64,000 nucleotides of DNA, from NCBI GenBank assembly GCA_044226865.1, contig JBGAGE010000001.1, positions 620,001-684,000 on the forward strand. Reading direction: 5' to 3'. Below, in pieces: positions 50,671-59,105 of this stretch. The translations under genes were made by a program, and so were the position numbers. The notes below the pieces were generated by a model, which was given only the letters and a program-made list of their open reading frames with translations, had not been told where the DNA came from and did not search any database. This stretch comes from TMP-86 sp044226865 (lineage in GTDB: Bacteria > Pseudomonadota > Gammaproteobacteria > Steroidobacterales > Steroidobacteraceae). How positions within the stretch are numbered: the stretch's first letter is position 1; each line of letters begins with the position of its first letter.

Positions 50671-52269
50671 ATGTCGAGCGCTGCCATTGCCGGGGAGATC
50701 GGCAAGAGACGAACCTTTGCCATCATCTCCCACCCTGACGCGGGCAAGACCACGCTCACCGAAAAGCTGCTGTTGTTCGGCGGTGCCATCCAGATGGCGG
50801 GGACGGTCAAGGGCCGCAAGGCGACGCGCCACGCGACCTCGGACTGGATGCGCCTGGAGCAGCAGCGCGGCATTTCCGTGACCTCTTCGGTGATGCAGTT
50901 TCCCTACCGCGAGCACATCGTCAATCTCCTGGATACCCCGGGCCACGAGGACTTCTCCGAGGACACCTACCGCACGTTGACGGCGGTGGATTCGGCGCTG
51001 ATGGTGATCGACTGCGCCAAGGGCGTGGAAGAGCGCACCATCAAGCTCATGGATGTCTGCCGCCTGCGCGACACGCCCATCATGACCTTCGTCAACAAGC
51101 TGGACCGCGACGGCCGCGCGCCCATCGAGCTGCTGGACGAAATCGAGAGCGTGCTGAAGATCCAATGCGCGCCGGTGACCTGGCCCATCGGCATGGGCCG
51201 CGACCTGCTCGGTGTCTACCACCTGGTCGAGGACCGCATCTACGTGTACGTCTCGGAAGGCAAGGGGCGCGCCGGTTCGCACGAGACCATCGAGGGCCTG
51301 GACAGCGATGCGGCGCGGGAGTTTCTCGGCGACCGCTATGCCGCGTATTGCGACGAGGTGGAACTGGTGCGCGGCGCGACGCCGGCCTTCGACCTGGCGC
51401 GCTACCGCGCGGCGCGCCAGACCCCGGTGTTCTTCGGCTCCGCGGTGAACAACTTCGGCGTGGCGGAGCTCCTCAATGCCTTCGTCACGCATGCTCCGGG
51501 GCCGCAGTCCCGCAACGCCACCGAGCGCAGCGTGGAAGCCGCCGAGCAGAAGCTCACCGGCTTCGTCTTCAAGATCCAGGCCAACATGGACCCGGGGCAT
51601 CGCGACCGCATTGCCTTCATGCGCCTGTGCTCGGGCCGTTATGCACGCGGCATGCGCATGCATCACGTGCGCCTGAAGAAGGAAATCCGCGTCGCCGATG
51701 CGCTCACCTTCATGGCCGCGGACCGCTCGGCGGCGGACGAGGCCTTCGCGGGCGACATCATCGGCCTGCACAACCACGGCACCATCAATATCGGCGATAC
51801 CTTCACCGAAGGCGAGAACCTGCATTTCACCGGCGTGCCGAATTTCGCTCCCGAGCTGTTCCGGCGCGCGGTGCTGAAGGATCCGTTGCGCATGAAGGCG
51901 CTGCAGAAGGGTCTGTCGCAGCTGTGCGAGGAGGGCGCCACGCAGCTGTTCAAGCCGCTGCGCAACAACGACCTCATCCTCGGCGCCATCGGCCAGTTGC
52001 AGTTCGAGGTGGTGGCCTTCCGCCTCGCCGACGAATACAACGTGCAATGCGCGTTCGAGGCGATCAACGTGGCCACCGCGCGCTGGGTACGCTGCGCAGA
52101 CGAAAAGAAGCTGGCGGAATTCCGCGACAAGGCCTACGAGAACCTGTCGCTGGATCACGCGGGCGAACTCGTCTACCTGGCGCCGACGCGGGTGAACCTG
52201 TCGCTGACCATCGAGCGCTGGCCGCAGGTCCAGCTGATGGAGACGCGCGATCACCTCGCCGCCGATTGA
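50671..52269 (+). CDS. prfC: Peptide chain release factor 3
   Basis: GTPase that removes release factors from the ribosome. The 532-residue protein has G1 SHPDAGKTTLTEKLL, the RF3-specific RHATSDWMRLEQQRGISVTS, DTPGHEDFSEDTYRTL, NKLDRDGR and the RF3 C-terminal domains. ATG 50671 is preceded by CGAGG 10 bases upstream. An upstream TATCAT (50638) may be a -10. Confidence 0.97.
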   Translation: MSSAAIAGEIGKRRTFAIISHPDAGKTTLTEKLLLFGGAIQMAGTVKGRKATRHATSDWMRLEQQRGISVTSSVMQFPYREHIVNLLDTPGHEDFSEDTYRTLTAVDSALMVIDCAKGVEERTIKLMDVCRLRDTPIMTFVNKLDRDGRAPIELLDEIESVLKIQCAPVTWPIGMGRDLLGVYHLVEDRIYVYVSEGKGRAGSHETIEGLDSDAAREFLGDRYAAYCDEVELVRGATPAFDLARYRAARQTPVFFGSAVNNFGVAELLNAFVTHAPGPQSRNATERSVEAAEQKLTGFVFKIQANMDPGHRDRIAFMRLCSGRYARGMRMHHVRLKKEIRVADALTFMAADRSAADEAFAGDIIGLHNHGTINIGDTFTEGENLHFTGVPNFAPELFRRAVLKDPLRMKALQKGLSQLCEEGATQLFKPLRNNDLILGAIGQLQFEVVAFRLADEYNVQCAFEAINVATARWVRCADEKKLAEFRDKAYENLSLDHAGELVYLAPTRVNLSLTIERWPQVQLMETRDHLAAD

Positions 52270-52286
52270 GCGCGCGCCGCGCTCTT
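52268..52286 (+). terminator. Hairpin overlapping the prfC stop codon
   Basis: GAGCGCG and CGCGCTC pair perfectly around CGC (52268-52284), with two T after it. The stem includes two bases of the prfC TGA. It lies in the 22-base gap to the convergent transglutaminase. The T tract is short, so termination may be weak. Confidence 0.4.
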
Positions 52287-52291
52287 CGGTC

Positions 52292-54286
52292 CTACAGCTT
52301 CAGCGCCCGCACCGCGCGGGTGAATTGCCTGATGTCGGCGGCGGCACGTTCCGCGCCAGCCTGCGTGGCGGCGCGTCCGTAGCGCAGTTCGTTGTAGCGC
52401 TCGCACAGCGCCTGTACCGCGAGCGCTTCGGCCGGAAGCGCGTGCCGCGCCTTCGCTGCCAGCGTCAATGCCGTGTCCCCGGTGGCCGTCGTCACGCCCC
52501 GGCAGGCGAGTTTGCGCGTCAATTCGCGGTACGCGGCCAGGACGGGGTCGCGCCGGCGCAGCGGCGCATCGCGCTTGAGCTGCCAGGTCAGCCACAGGCT
52601 CGTGAGCACCAGCGCCGCCGCCAGGAACAGCACCAGCTTGTCCGCGTCCGGCTCCGGCACATGCAAGGTCTCCAGGATCGAGATCTGCGAGCGCTGGTCG
52701 AATTGCAGGATGGCCTGGCGCCAGCGCTGGCGCAGCGCGTCCAGGCGCAGGCGCAGGTCGGCGAGCCACGGCGTGCGTGCGTACCAGTCCTGTGACGGCC
52801 CGTCGGCAAGGCCGAACCCCGCCGAGCCGCGCTCGATGCGCTCCGGCGCGATCGCGGCGGTGGGATCGGCGCGTACCCAGCCGCGGCCCTCCAGCCAGAT
52901 CTCGTTCCAGGCGTGCGCATCGCTTTGGCGCACGATCCAATAGCCGGCGAAGCGGTTGAATTCGCCGCCCTGGTAGCCGGTCACCACCCGCGCCGGCACG
53001 CCGCCGGCGCGCATCAGCGTGGCGTAGGCCGAGGCGTAGTGCTCACAGAAGCCGCGCCGCGTCTGAAACAGGAATTCATCCACGGGATTGTCCGACAGGC
53101 GCGGCGGCGTCAAGGTGTAGAAGAACTCACCGGCCCGGAACAGCTGCAGCGCGGCGCGTGCGAACCCGGCATCGCTTCCCGCGGTCGCGCGCATCTGCCG
53201 CGCCAGTTCCAGCGTGCGCGGATTGCGCTGTGCCGGCAGGCGGGTCTGGCGGCGGCGCTCGCGCGCTCCCAGGGGTTCATCCGGCTGCGGGCCGGTGCGT
53301 GACACCGCGTTGAAATCCAGGGGTCGCGACACCGGCTCGGTCTGCATGAGCACGGCATCCGCGCTGAGGAACGCGCGCGGCGCATCCCAGCTCACCGGTC
53401 GCTCGAGCGCAAGCAGCCAGGCGCGCTGATGCGGCTCGAGACTGATCGAATAGCGATAGGACGGTCCGGTCGTTGCCGTGGTGGCGCCCAGGTAGTGGCC
53501 TTCGTTGAATACGCTTCGCGTCCAGCTGCGGCCGTCGAAATCATCCAACACCGGCCCACGCCAGTAACGCTGGCTCGGCGCCGGCACGGCGCCCACGAAT
53601 CTCACCCGCATGGCCACCTCGTCGGACAGCGACAACTCCGACAGGTCTCCGGGGCTCATCTTTTCGCTCAAGCCCGATTTCGCGCCCGAGTCCGCCGAGG
53701 GCAGCTGCCACAGGGGCCCGGCAAAGCGGGGAAAGAACAACCACAGCGCCACGGCCAGCGGTGCGGCCAGCGCCAGGAGGCGCCCGGCTTGGGCTACGCT
53801 TGCGCCCATGGCGGGCGCCGGCCGCGCGATGGTGAATCGCAGCAGCACCGCCGTGGTGAGCCAGCCCACCCCGAGCAGATAGAACAACAATCCGAACGAG
53901 GTGCCGACGAGGAGCGAGGCCAGGCTCAGGAAGTACACGATCAGGATGATGATGCGCGCATCGCGCAGCGTGCGAGCCTCGAGGAACTTGAGGCCTGCCA
54001 TCAATGCCAGCAACGCGCTGCCGGCATCGATCCCGTTGAAGGTGCGAAATTGCAGGAACAGCAGCGCGATGGCCGTGCCTGACACCGCCAGGCGCAGGTA
54101 GGCCGGCGGCAGGCCGCGCGAACTCCGTGCGAGCAGCAGCCGGATGCCCACCGACACGGCGATGGTGATGCTGATCCAGGACTTCAGGTGCGTCAGCTGC
54201 GGCAGCAGCGCAAGGCCCAGGCACAGCGCGGTCCAGGCGAGCCGGTCAAAGCCCAGGTGTTCGCGTTCCGCGGGTCGCGCGCTCAT
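52292..54286 (-). CDS. TgpA-like membrane transglutaminase-family protein
   Basis: A 664-residue inner-membrane protein. About six helices lie at 15-190, a periplasmic domain at about 190-550 and a final helix near 555. The transglutaminase-like core has Cys414 (RRGFCEHYASAYATLM), His458 (DAHAWNEIWLEGRGW) and Asp474 (VRADPTAA). TgpA in Pseudomonas is essential and linked to envelope function; the exact reaction is unclear. It is last in a valS-moxR-DUF58-tgpA chain. Confidence 0.9.
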   Translation of the reverse strand: MSARPAEREHLGFDRLAWTALCLGLALLPQLTHLKSWISITIAVSVGIRLLLARSSRGLPPAYLRLAVSGTAIALLFLQFRTFNGIDAGSALLALMAGLKFLEARTLRDARIIILIVYFLSLASLLVGTSFGLLFYLLGVGWLTTAVLLRFTIARPAPAMGASVAQAGRLLALAAPLAVALWLFFPRFAGPLWQLPSADSGAKSGLSEKMSPGDLSELSLSDEVAMRVRFVGAVPAPSQRYWRGPVLDDFDGRSWTRSVFNEGHYLGATTATTGPSYRYSISLEPHQRAWLLALERPVSWDAPRAFLSADAVLMQTEPVSRPLDFNAVSRTGPQPDEPLGARERRRQTRLPAQRNPRTLELARQMRATAGSDAGFARAALQLFRAGEFFYTLTPPRLSDNPVDEFLFQTRRGFCEHYASAYATLMRAGGVPARVVTGYQGGEFNRFAGYWIVRQSDAHAWNEIWLEGRGWVRADPTAAIAPERIERGSAGFGLADGPSQDWYARTPWLADLRLRLDALRQRWRQAILQFDQRSQISILETLHVPEPDADKLVLFLAAALVLTSLWLTWQLKRDAPLRRRDPVLAAYRELTRKLACRGVTTATGDTALTLAAKARHALPAEALAVQALCERYNELRYGRAATQAGAERAAADIRQFTRAVRALKL

Positions 54287-55236
54287 GGCGTGAAGCCTGC
54301 CAATGCGCGCAGGCAGGCGCGACGGTGCGCGGCGCCGGCCGCCGGCGCGATCTGCGTCCCCGGCAATCGCAGGCCGTAGGGCGCGCCGCGCGCATCGCGC
54401 TCCATCACCCAGCGGCACAATTGCGACAGCCTTGCCTCGGGGGACAAGCCCTCGAGTGCATGGTAATCCAGCCACGAGGTTTCCGAGCGGGGCGCCGAGT
54501 ATTGGCGCACCGCGGGCGCCTGCCCGCGCGCGATCACCTTCCAGGCCATGTGCTTGAGCGCATCGCCCGGGCGGTATTCACGCAGGCCATCGAATTCATC
54601 ATCACCGCCGCGCACCGGGTGGCACGCATCCCCGCCGCCCGCGTCCGCCGGCGCGCGCAATGCGCCGGCCGGCGCCGGCGCCACGAACACCCGCAAGGGC
54701 GCCTGCACGTAGGTCCACGCGCGGAACCAGCCGAAGGGATGACGGGTGCGCAATTCCCACTGCGCGATACCGATCACGCCGCGGCGCGGACAGGGGAGCG
54801 CCGCCTCCACATAGGCCGTGGCGGTCCCGGCGAGATGAAAGACCACCGGTTCGGCCGCATCGCACAGCAGTTCCAGGTCGAAACGGTCATATCCGGTTTC
54901 GCTGCGCAGCGTGAAGCACAATTGCGCGACGGCGCCGGCGATGGCATCGCCGTCCGCCGGCGCATCGACGATCAACTGCAGCAGATTGCGATGGCAGTGA
55001 TGCATGGCCACGATGGCGAGGCTCGACAGCAGGAAGGCAAACCCCAGGGCGAGGTTGCTGCCATAGTTCAAGCCCGCGACCAGCATCGCCACCAGCATCA
55101 GCGAGAGCATCGCGCCGAAGCGCGTGGGCACGATGTAGATGCGGCGGCGCTGCACGATGTGCGGCAGCGAGTCCACCCCATGGCGGCGTGAGGCCCAGCG
55201 GCGCAACCTCGACGCGAACGCCTGTTTGAGGCGCAT
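54283..55236 (-). CDS. DUF58 family protein
   Basis: A 317-residue protein with two N-terminal helices (AMLSLMLVAMLVAGLNYGSNLAL, GFAFLLSSLAIVAMHHCHR) and the DUF58 motif (DEFDGLREYRPGDALKHMAWKVIARG), a von-Willebrand-like region. DUF58 proteins usually work with a MoxR ATPase as chaperone or assembly modules. It overlaps both neighbours (1 and 4 bases). Confidence 0.92.
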   Translation of the reverse strand: MRLKQAFASRLRRWASRRHGVDSLPHIVQRRRIYIVPTRFGAMLSLMLVAMLVAGLNYGSNLALGFAFLLSSLAIVAMHHCHRNLLQLIVDAPADGDAIAGAVAQLCFTLRSETGYDRFDLELLCDAAEPVVFHLAGTATAYVEAALPCPRRGVIGIAQWELRTRHPFGWFRAWTYVQAPLRVFVAPAPAGALRAPADAGGGDACHPVRGGDDEFDGLREYRPGDALKHMAWKVIARGQAPAVRQYSAPRSETSWLDYHALEGLSPEARLSQLCRWVMERDARGAPYGLRLPGTQIAPAAGAAHRRACLRALAGFTP

Positions 55237-56147
55237 CAGGGAATCGCGACGGCCTCGAGCAGCACCGGCGTGGCGCGGCCGCCGTCCTGCCGGGGACCGA
55301 TGCGATGCTCGATCACCGGCTCCAGCACCGCCTGCACATCATCGGGCAGCACGGCATCGCGCCCTTCGACCAGCGCCCAGGCGCGCGCCGCGCGCAGCAG
55401 GCCGATGGCGGCGCGCGGTGACAGCCCGTGCCGGAAGCCGGGCTGGCCGCGGGTATGAGCCACCAGCGCCTGCACGTAGTCGAGCAGCGCCGGCGCGGCA
55501 TGCACCGACTGCACCGATTGCTGCCATTGCAGCAGTTCGGCGGGACTGGTCAGCGGGGCCAGCGCCTCGAGCAGTTCGCGCCGGTCCACGCCTGCGAGCA
55601 ATTCACGCTCCACTGCGCCGTCCGGGAAGCCGAGGTTGACGCGCATCAGGAAGCGGTCGAGCTGGGACTCGGGCAGGGGATAGGTGCCGGCCTGGTCCTG
55701 CGGATTCTGCGTCGCCACCACGAAGAAGGGCACGGGCAGGTCGAAGGTATTGCCGTCGATGGTGACCTGCTGCTCCTCCATGGCCTCGAGCAGGGCGCTT
55801 TGCGCCTTCGGCGGCGCGCGGTTGATCTCATCCGCCAGCACCAGCTGCGCGAAGATGGGCCCGCGCTGAAAGCGGAACTGGCCGGAATCGCGCTCGAAGA
55901 TGGAGACACCCAGCACGTCGGCCGGCAGCAGGTCGCTGGTGAACTGGATGCGCTGGAAGGACAGGCCCAAGGCGCGTGCCAGGGCATGCGCCAAGGTGGT
56001 CTTGCCGACGCCGGGGATGTCCTCCAGCAGCAGGTGGCCGCGCGCCAGCAGGCAGGCCATGCACAGCCGGATCTGCCGCTCCTTGCCAAGCACGATGCCG
56101 GAAATCTGGCGCAACACCGGGGCCAGCGCCGTCTGCACGCTGCTCAT
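55236..56147 (-). CDS. MoxR-family AAA+ ATPase
   Basis: A 303-residue AAA+ protein with Walker A GVGKTTLAHALA, Walker B VLADEINRAPPKAQSALLEAMEE, the VVATQNPQDQAGTYPLPESQLDRF sensor region and the C-terminal lid (HGLSPRAAIGLLRAARAWAL). MoxR proteins act with DUF58/VWA partners on envelope or metal-enzyme assembly. ATG 56147 overlaps valS by 4 bases. Confidence 0.95.
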   Translation of the reverse strand: MSSVQTALAPVLRQISGIVLGKERQIRLCMACLLARGHLLLEDIPGVGKTTLAHALARALGLSFQRIQFTSDLLPADVLGVSIFERDSGQFRFQRGPIFAQLVLADEINRAPPKAQSALLEAMEEQQVTIDGNTFDLPVPFFVVATQNPQDQAGTYPLPESQLDRFLMRVNLGFPDGAVERELLAGVDRRELLEALAPLTSPAELLQWQQSVQSVHAAPALLDYVQALVAHTRGQPGFRHGLSPRAAIGLLRAARAWALVEGRDAVLPDDVQAVLEPVIEHRIGPRQDGGRATPVLLEAVAIP

Positions 56148-58912
56148 GCGCCGCGCAGCGCCTCGACGCGTCCGCGCTGCGCGTCCAATTGCTGGATTTC
56201 ACTGCGTAATTCGGCGGCGCGCGCCTCGTCCTTGGCCACCACGTCAGCCGGCGCGTTGGCACGGAACTCCGCGTTGCCCAGCTTGCCGGCGATCTGCTTG
56301 AGCTGGCTCTCGGCCTTGCTGCGCCGGCGCGCGAGGCGCCCGAGTTCCGCCACGGGCTCGATCAAGCCGGCCATCGGCACCAGGACCTCCAGCCGGCCCA
56401 CCAGGGCGATGGCCGAGATCGGCGCGGCTTCGCCGGGCTGCAGCACGCGCGGCGTATTCACGCCCGCCAGGCGCGTGAGATAGGCGGCATGCTGCGCCAG
56501 GCGCCGCCGGTCGGCCTCGTCCGCGTTCTGCAGCAAGACCTCGATCTTGAGCGAGGGTGCGATGTCCATTTCACCGCGGATCTGGCGCACGCCGAGGATG
56601 AAATCCATCACCCAGCGCATGTCGCGCACGGCGGTGGCGTCGGCTTCACCGCCGCTGCCCTGCGGGAAGGGGGCGTGCATGATGCTGGGTGCGCCGCGGC
56701 CGGCGGCGGGCGCGACCCGGCGCCATAATTCTTCGGTGATGAACGGCGCGAGCGGATGCAGGGCGCGCAGCGCCGTCTCCAGCGTGCGCACCAGGGTCAG
56801 GCGCGCGCCGCGCTTGGCGCTTTCCGATGCCTGGTCGGAGTTGAGCGCGGCCTTGGACAGTTCGAGGTACCAATCGCAATAGTCGTTCCAGATGAACTCG
56901 TACAGTGCGCTCACCACGGCATCCAGGCGGTATTCGGTGAATCCCGCCTGCACGCGCGCCAGCATGGCATCCAGTTGCGCGCTGATCCAGCGGTCGGCGA
57001 GGCTGTATTCGGCGCCCTCCGGCTGCAGTGCGGCGCCCTCGACGTTCATCATCACGTAGCGCGTGGCATTCCACAGCTTGTTGCAGAAGTTGCGGTAGGA
57101 ATCCACCCGCGCCATGTCGAAGCGCAGGTCGCGGCTTTGCGTGGCGAGCGAGGCGAAGGTCAGGCGCAGCGCATCGGTGCCGAAGGCGGAGATGCCTTGC
57201 GGGAATTGCTTGCGAGTGGCCTTCTCGATCGCAGGCTTCATCTGCGGCTGCATCAGGCCGGTGGTGCGCTTGGCGAGCAGGTCCTCGAGCGTGATGCCAT
57301 CGACGATGTCCAGCGGATCGATGACATTGCCCTTCGACTTCGACATCTTCTGCCCGTCGTGGTCGCGGATCAGGCCATGCACGTACACCTCGCGGAACGG
57401 CACCGCGCCGGTGAATTTCAGGCCCATCATGATCATGCGGGCCACCCAGAAGAAGATGATGTCGAACCCCGTCACCAGCACCGAGGTGGGGTAGTAGGTG
57501 CGCAGGTCGCGCGTGTCCTCCGGCCAGCCCTGCGTGGAGAAGGGCCACAACGCCGAGGAGAACCAGGTGTCGAGCACGTCCTCGTCCCGCGTCAGCGCAA
57601 GGTCCGCGGGCAGCGAATGCGCCCGGCGTGCATCGGCCTCGTCGAGGCCCACGTAGTGACGGCCTTCGGCGTCATACCAGGCCGGGATGCGATGGCCCCA
57701 CCACAACTGGCGGCTGATGCACCAATCCTTGATGTTGCGCATCCAGTCGAAGTACACCTTCGACCAGTTCTCGGGCACGAAGCGGATGGAACCATCCTCG
57801 ACGGCGCGGATGGCGGGGTCCGCCAGCGGCTGGATCTTCACGAACCATTGGTCCGTGAGCAGGGGCTCGAGCACGACGCCACTGCGATCGCCGCGCGGCT
57901 GCTGCAGCTTGTGATCCTCGATGCGCTCGAGGAACCCGGCGGTTTCCAGGTCCGCGAGCACGCGCTTGCGCGCCTCGAAGCGGTCGAGGCCGCGGTACAC
58001 CGGCGGCACCTCGTCATTCAGCGCCGCGTCCAGCGTGAAGATGTTGATCATCGGCAGGCCGTGGCGCAGGCCGACCTCGTAGTCGTTGAAATCGTGCGCG
58101 GGGGTGATCTTCACGCAGCCGCTGCCGAAGGCCGGGTCGACATAGGCATCGGCGATGATGGGGATCTCGCGCCCGGTGAGCGGCAGGCGCACGCGCTTGC
58201 CCACCCACGCACGGTAGCGCTCGTCGTCGGGGTGCACGGCCACCGCCGTGTCGCCCAGCATGGTTTCCGGGCGCGTGGTGGCGACGGTGAGCGAGCCGGA
58301 GCCATCGCTCAGCGGATAGCGCAGATGCCACAGGTGTCCCTGTTCCTCCTGCGCCGCCACCTCGAGATCCGACAGCGCGGTTTTCAGCTTCGGGTCCCAG
58401 TTCACCAGCCGCTTGCCGCGGTAGATGAGGCCCTCGCGGTACAGGCGCACGAACACCTCGGTCACCGCGCGCGACAGCTGCGGGTCCATGGTGAAGCGGT
58501 CGCGGCTCCAATCCACCGACGCGCCCAGCCGGCGCAGCTGGTTGGAGATCAGTCCGCCGGATTGCTCCTTCCATTGCCACACGCGCTCGACGAAGCCCTC
58601 GCGCCCCAGGTCCAGCCGGGACTTGCCCTCGGCATTGAGCTGGCGTTCGACCACCATCTGCGTGGCGATGCCGGCGTGATCGGTTCCCGGTTGCCACAGG
58701 GTGTCGAATCCCCGCATGCGATGGTAGCGGGTCAGGGCGTCCATGATGGTGTCCTGGAACGCATGCCCCATGTGCAGCGTGCCCGTGACGTTCGGCGGCG
58801 GGATGACGATGGAGTAGGGCTTGCCGGTGCCGCTGGGTGCAAAGGCGCCGAGGCGCTCCCATTCGGCGTACAGGCGCTTTTCGATGTCTTGCGGTGCGAA
58901 TGACTTGTCCAT
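56144..58912 (-). CDS. valS: Valyl-tRNA synthetase
   Basis: Charges tRNA-Val. The 922-residue protein has class I motifs PPNVTGTLHMGHAF and KMSKSKGNVIDP, the large editing domain (TVATTRPETMLGDTAVAVHP) and a C-terminal coiled coil (AELGRLARRRSKAESQLKQI). ATG 58912 (MDKSFAPQDIEKRLY) was chosen. It starts a leftward operon with the MoxR/DUF58/TgpA genes. In E. coli valS follows holC directly; here a divergent kinase separates them. Confidence 0.97.
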   Translation of the reverse strand: MDKSFAPQDIEKRLYAEWERLGAFAPSGTGKPYSIVIPPPNVTGTLHMGHAFQDTIMDALTRYHRMRGFDTLWQPGTDHAGIATQMVVERQLNAEGKSRLDLGREGFVERVWQWKEQSGGLISNQLRRLGASVDWSRDRFTMDPQLSRAVTEVFVRLYREGLIYRGKRLVNWDPKLKTALSDLEVAAQEEQGHLWHLRYPLSDGSGSLTVATTRPETMLGDTAVAVHPDDERYRAWVGKRVRLPLTGREIPIIADAYVDPAFGSGCVKITPAHDFNDYEVGLRHGLPMINIFTLDAALNDEVPPVYRGLDRFEARKRVLADLETAGFLERIEDHKLQQPRGDRSGVVLEPLLTDQWFVKIQPLADPAIRAVEDGSIRFVPENWSKVYFDWMRNIKDWCISRQLWWGHRIPAWYDAEGRHYVGLDEADARRAHSLPADLALTRDEDVLDTWFSSALWPFSTQGWPEDTRDLRTYYPTSVLVTGFDIIFFWVARMIMMGLKFTGAVPFREVYVHGLIRDHDGQKMSKSKGNVIDPLDIVDGITLEDLLAKRTTGLMQPQMKPAIEKATRKQFPQGISAFGTDALRLTFASLATQSRDLRFDMARVDSYRNFCNKLWNATRYVMMNVEGAALQPEGAEYSLADRWISAQLDAMLARVQAGFTEYRLDAVVSALYEFIWNDYCDWYLELSKAALNSDQASESAKRGARLTLVRTLETALRALHPLAPFITEELWRRVAPAAGRGAPSIMHAPFPQGSGGEADATAVRDMRWVMDFILGVRQIRGEMDIAPSLKIEVLLQNADEADRRRLAQHAAYLTRLAGVNTPRVLQPGEAAPISAIALVGRLEVLVPMAGLIEPVAELGRLARRRSKAESQLKQIAGKLGNAEFRANAPADVVAKDEARAAELRSEIQQLDAQRGRVEALRGA

Positions 58913-58921
58913 GGGCCGCAA

Positions 58922-58927
58922 AGTATA
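58922..58927 (-). promoter_or_regulatory. Possible -10 element of valS
   Basis: Read leftward, TATACT ends 9 bases before ATG 58912. The 11-mer CCGCAAAGTAT (58916-58926) that contains most of it is identical to one upstream of metG (33366-33376). No -35 or ribosome site is evident. Confidence 0.35.
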
Positions 58928-59105
58928 GCGGGTTCGCGCCGGACGCCGGGCTCGAAGGGCGGGGCGGGCGTGTGCGTGCGCAGTTCACGCTTTGTCGCAG
59001 TCGTGCGGGGACGGTGCCGCGCGGGGGTCCCCGGCGCTCAACCGGCGCGTCGCGGAGCCGATACCGGACGATGGAATCCGCCTGTTTGCGGCCGCCGGCC
59101 CTGGC

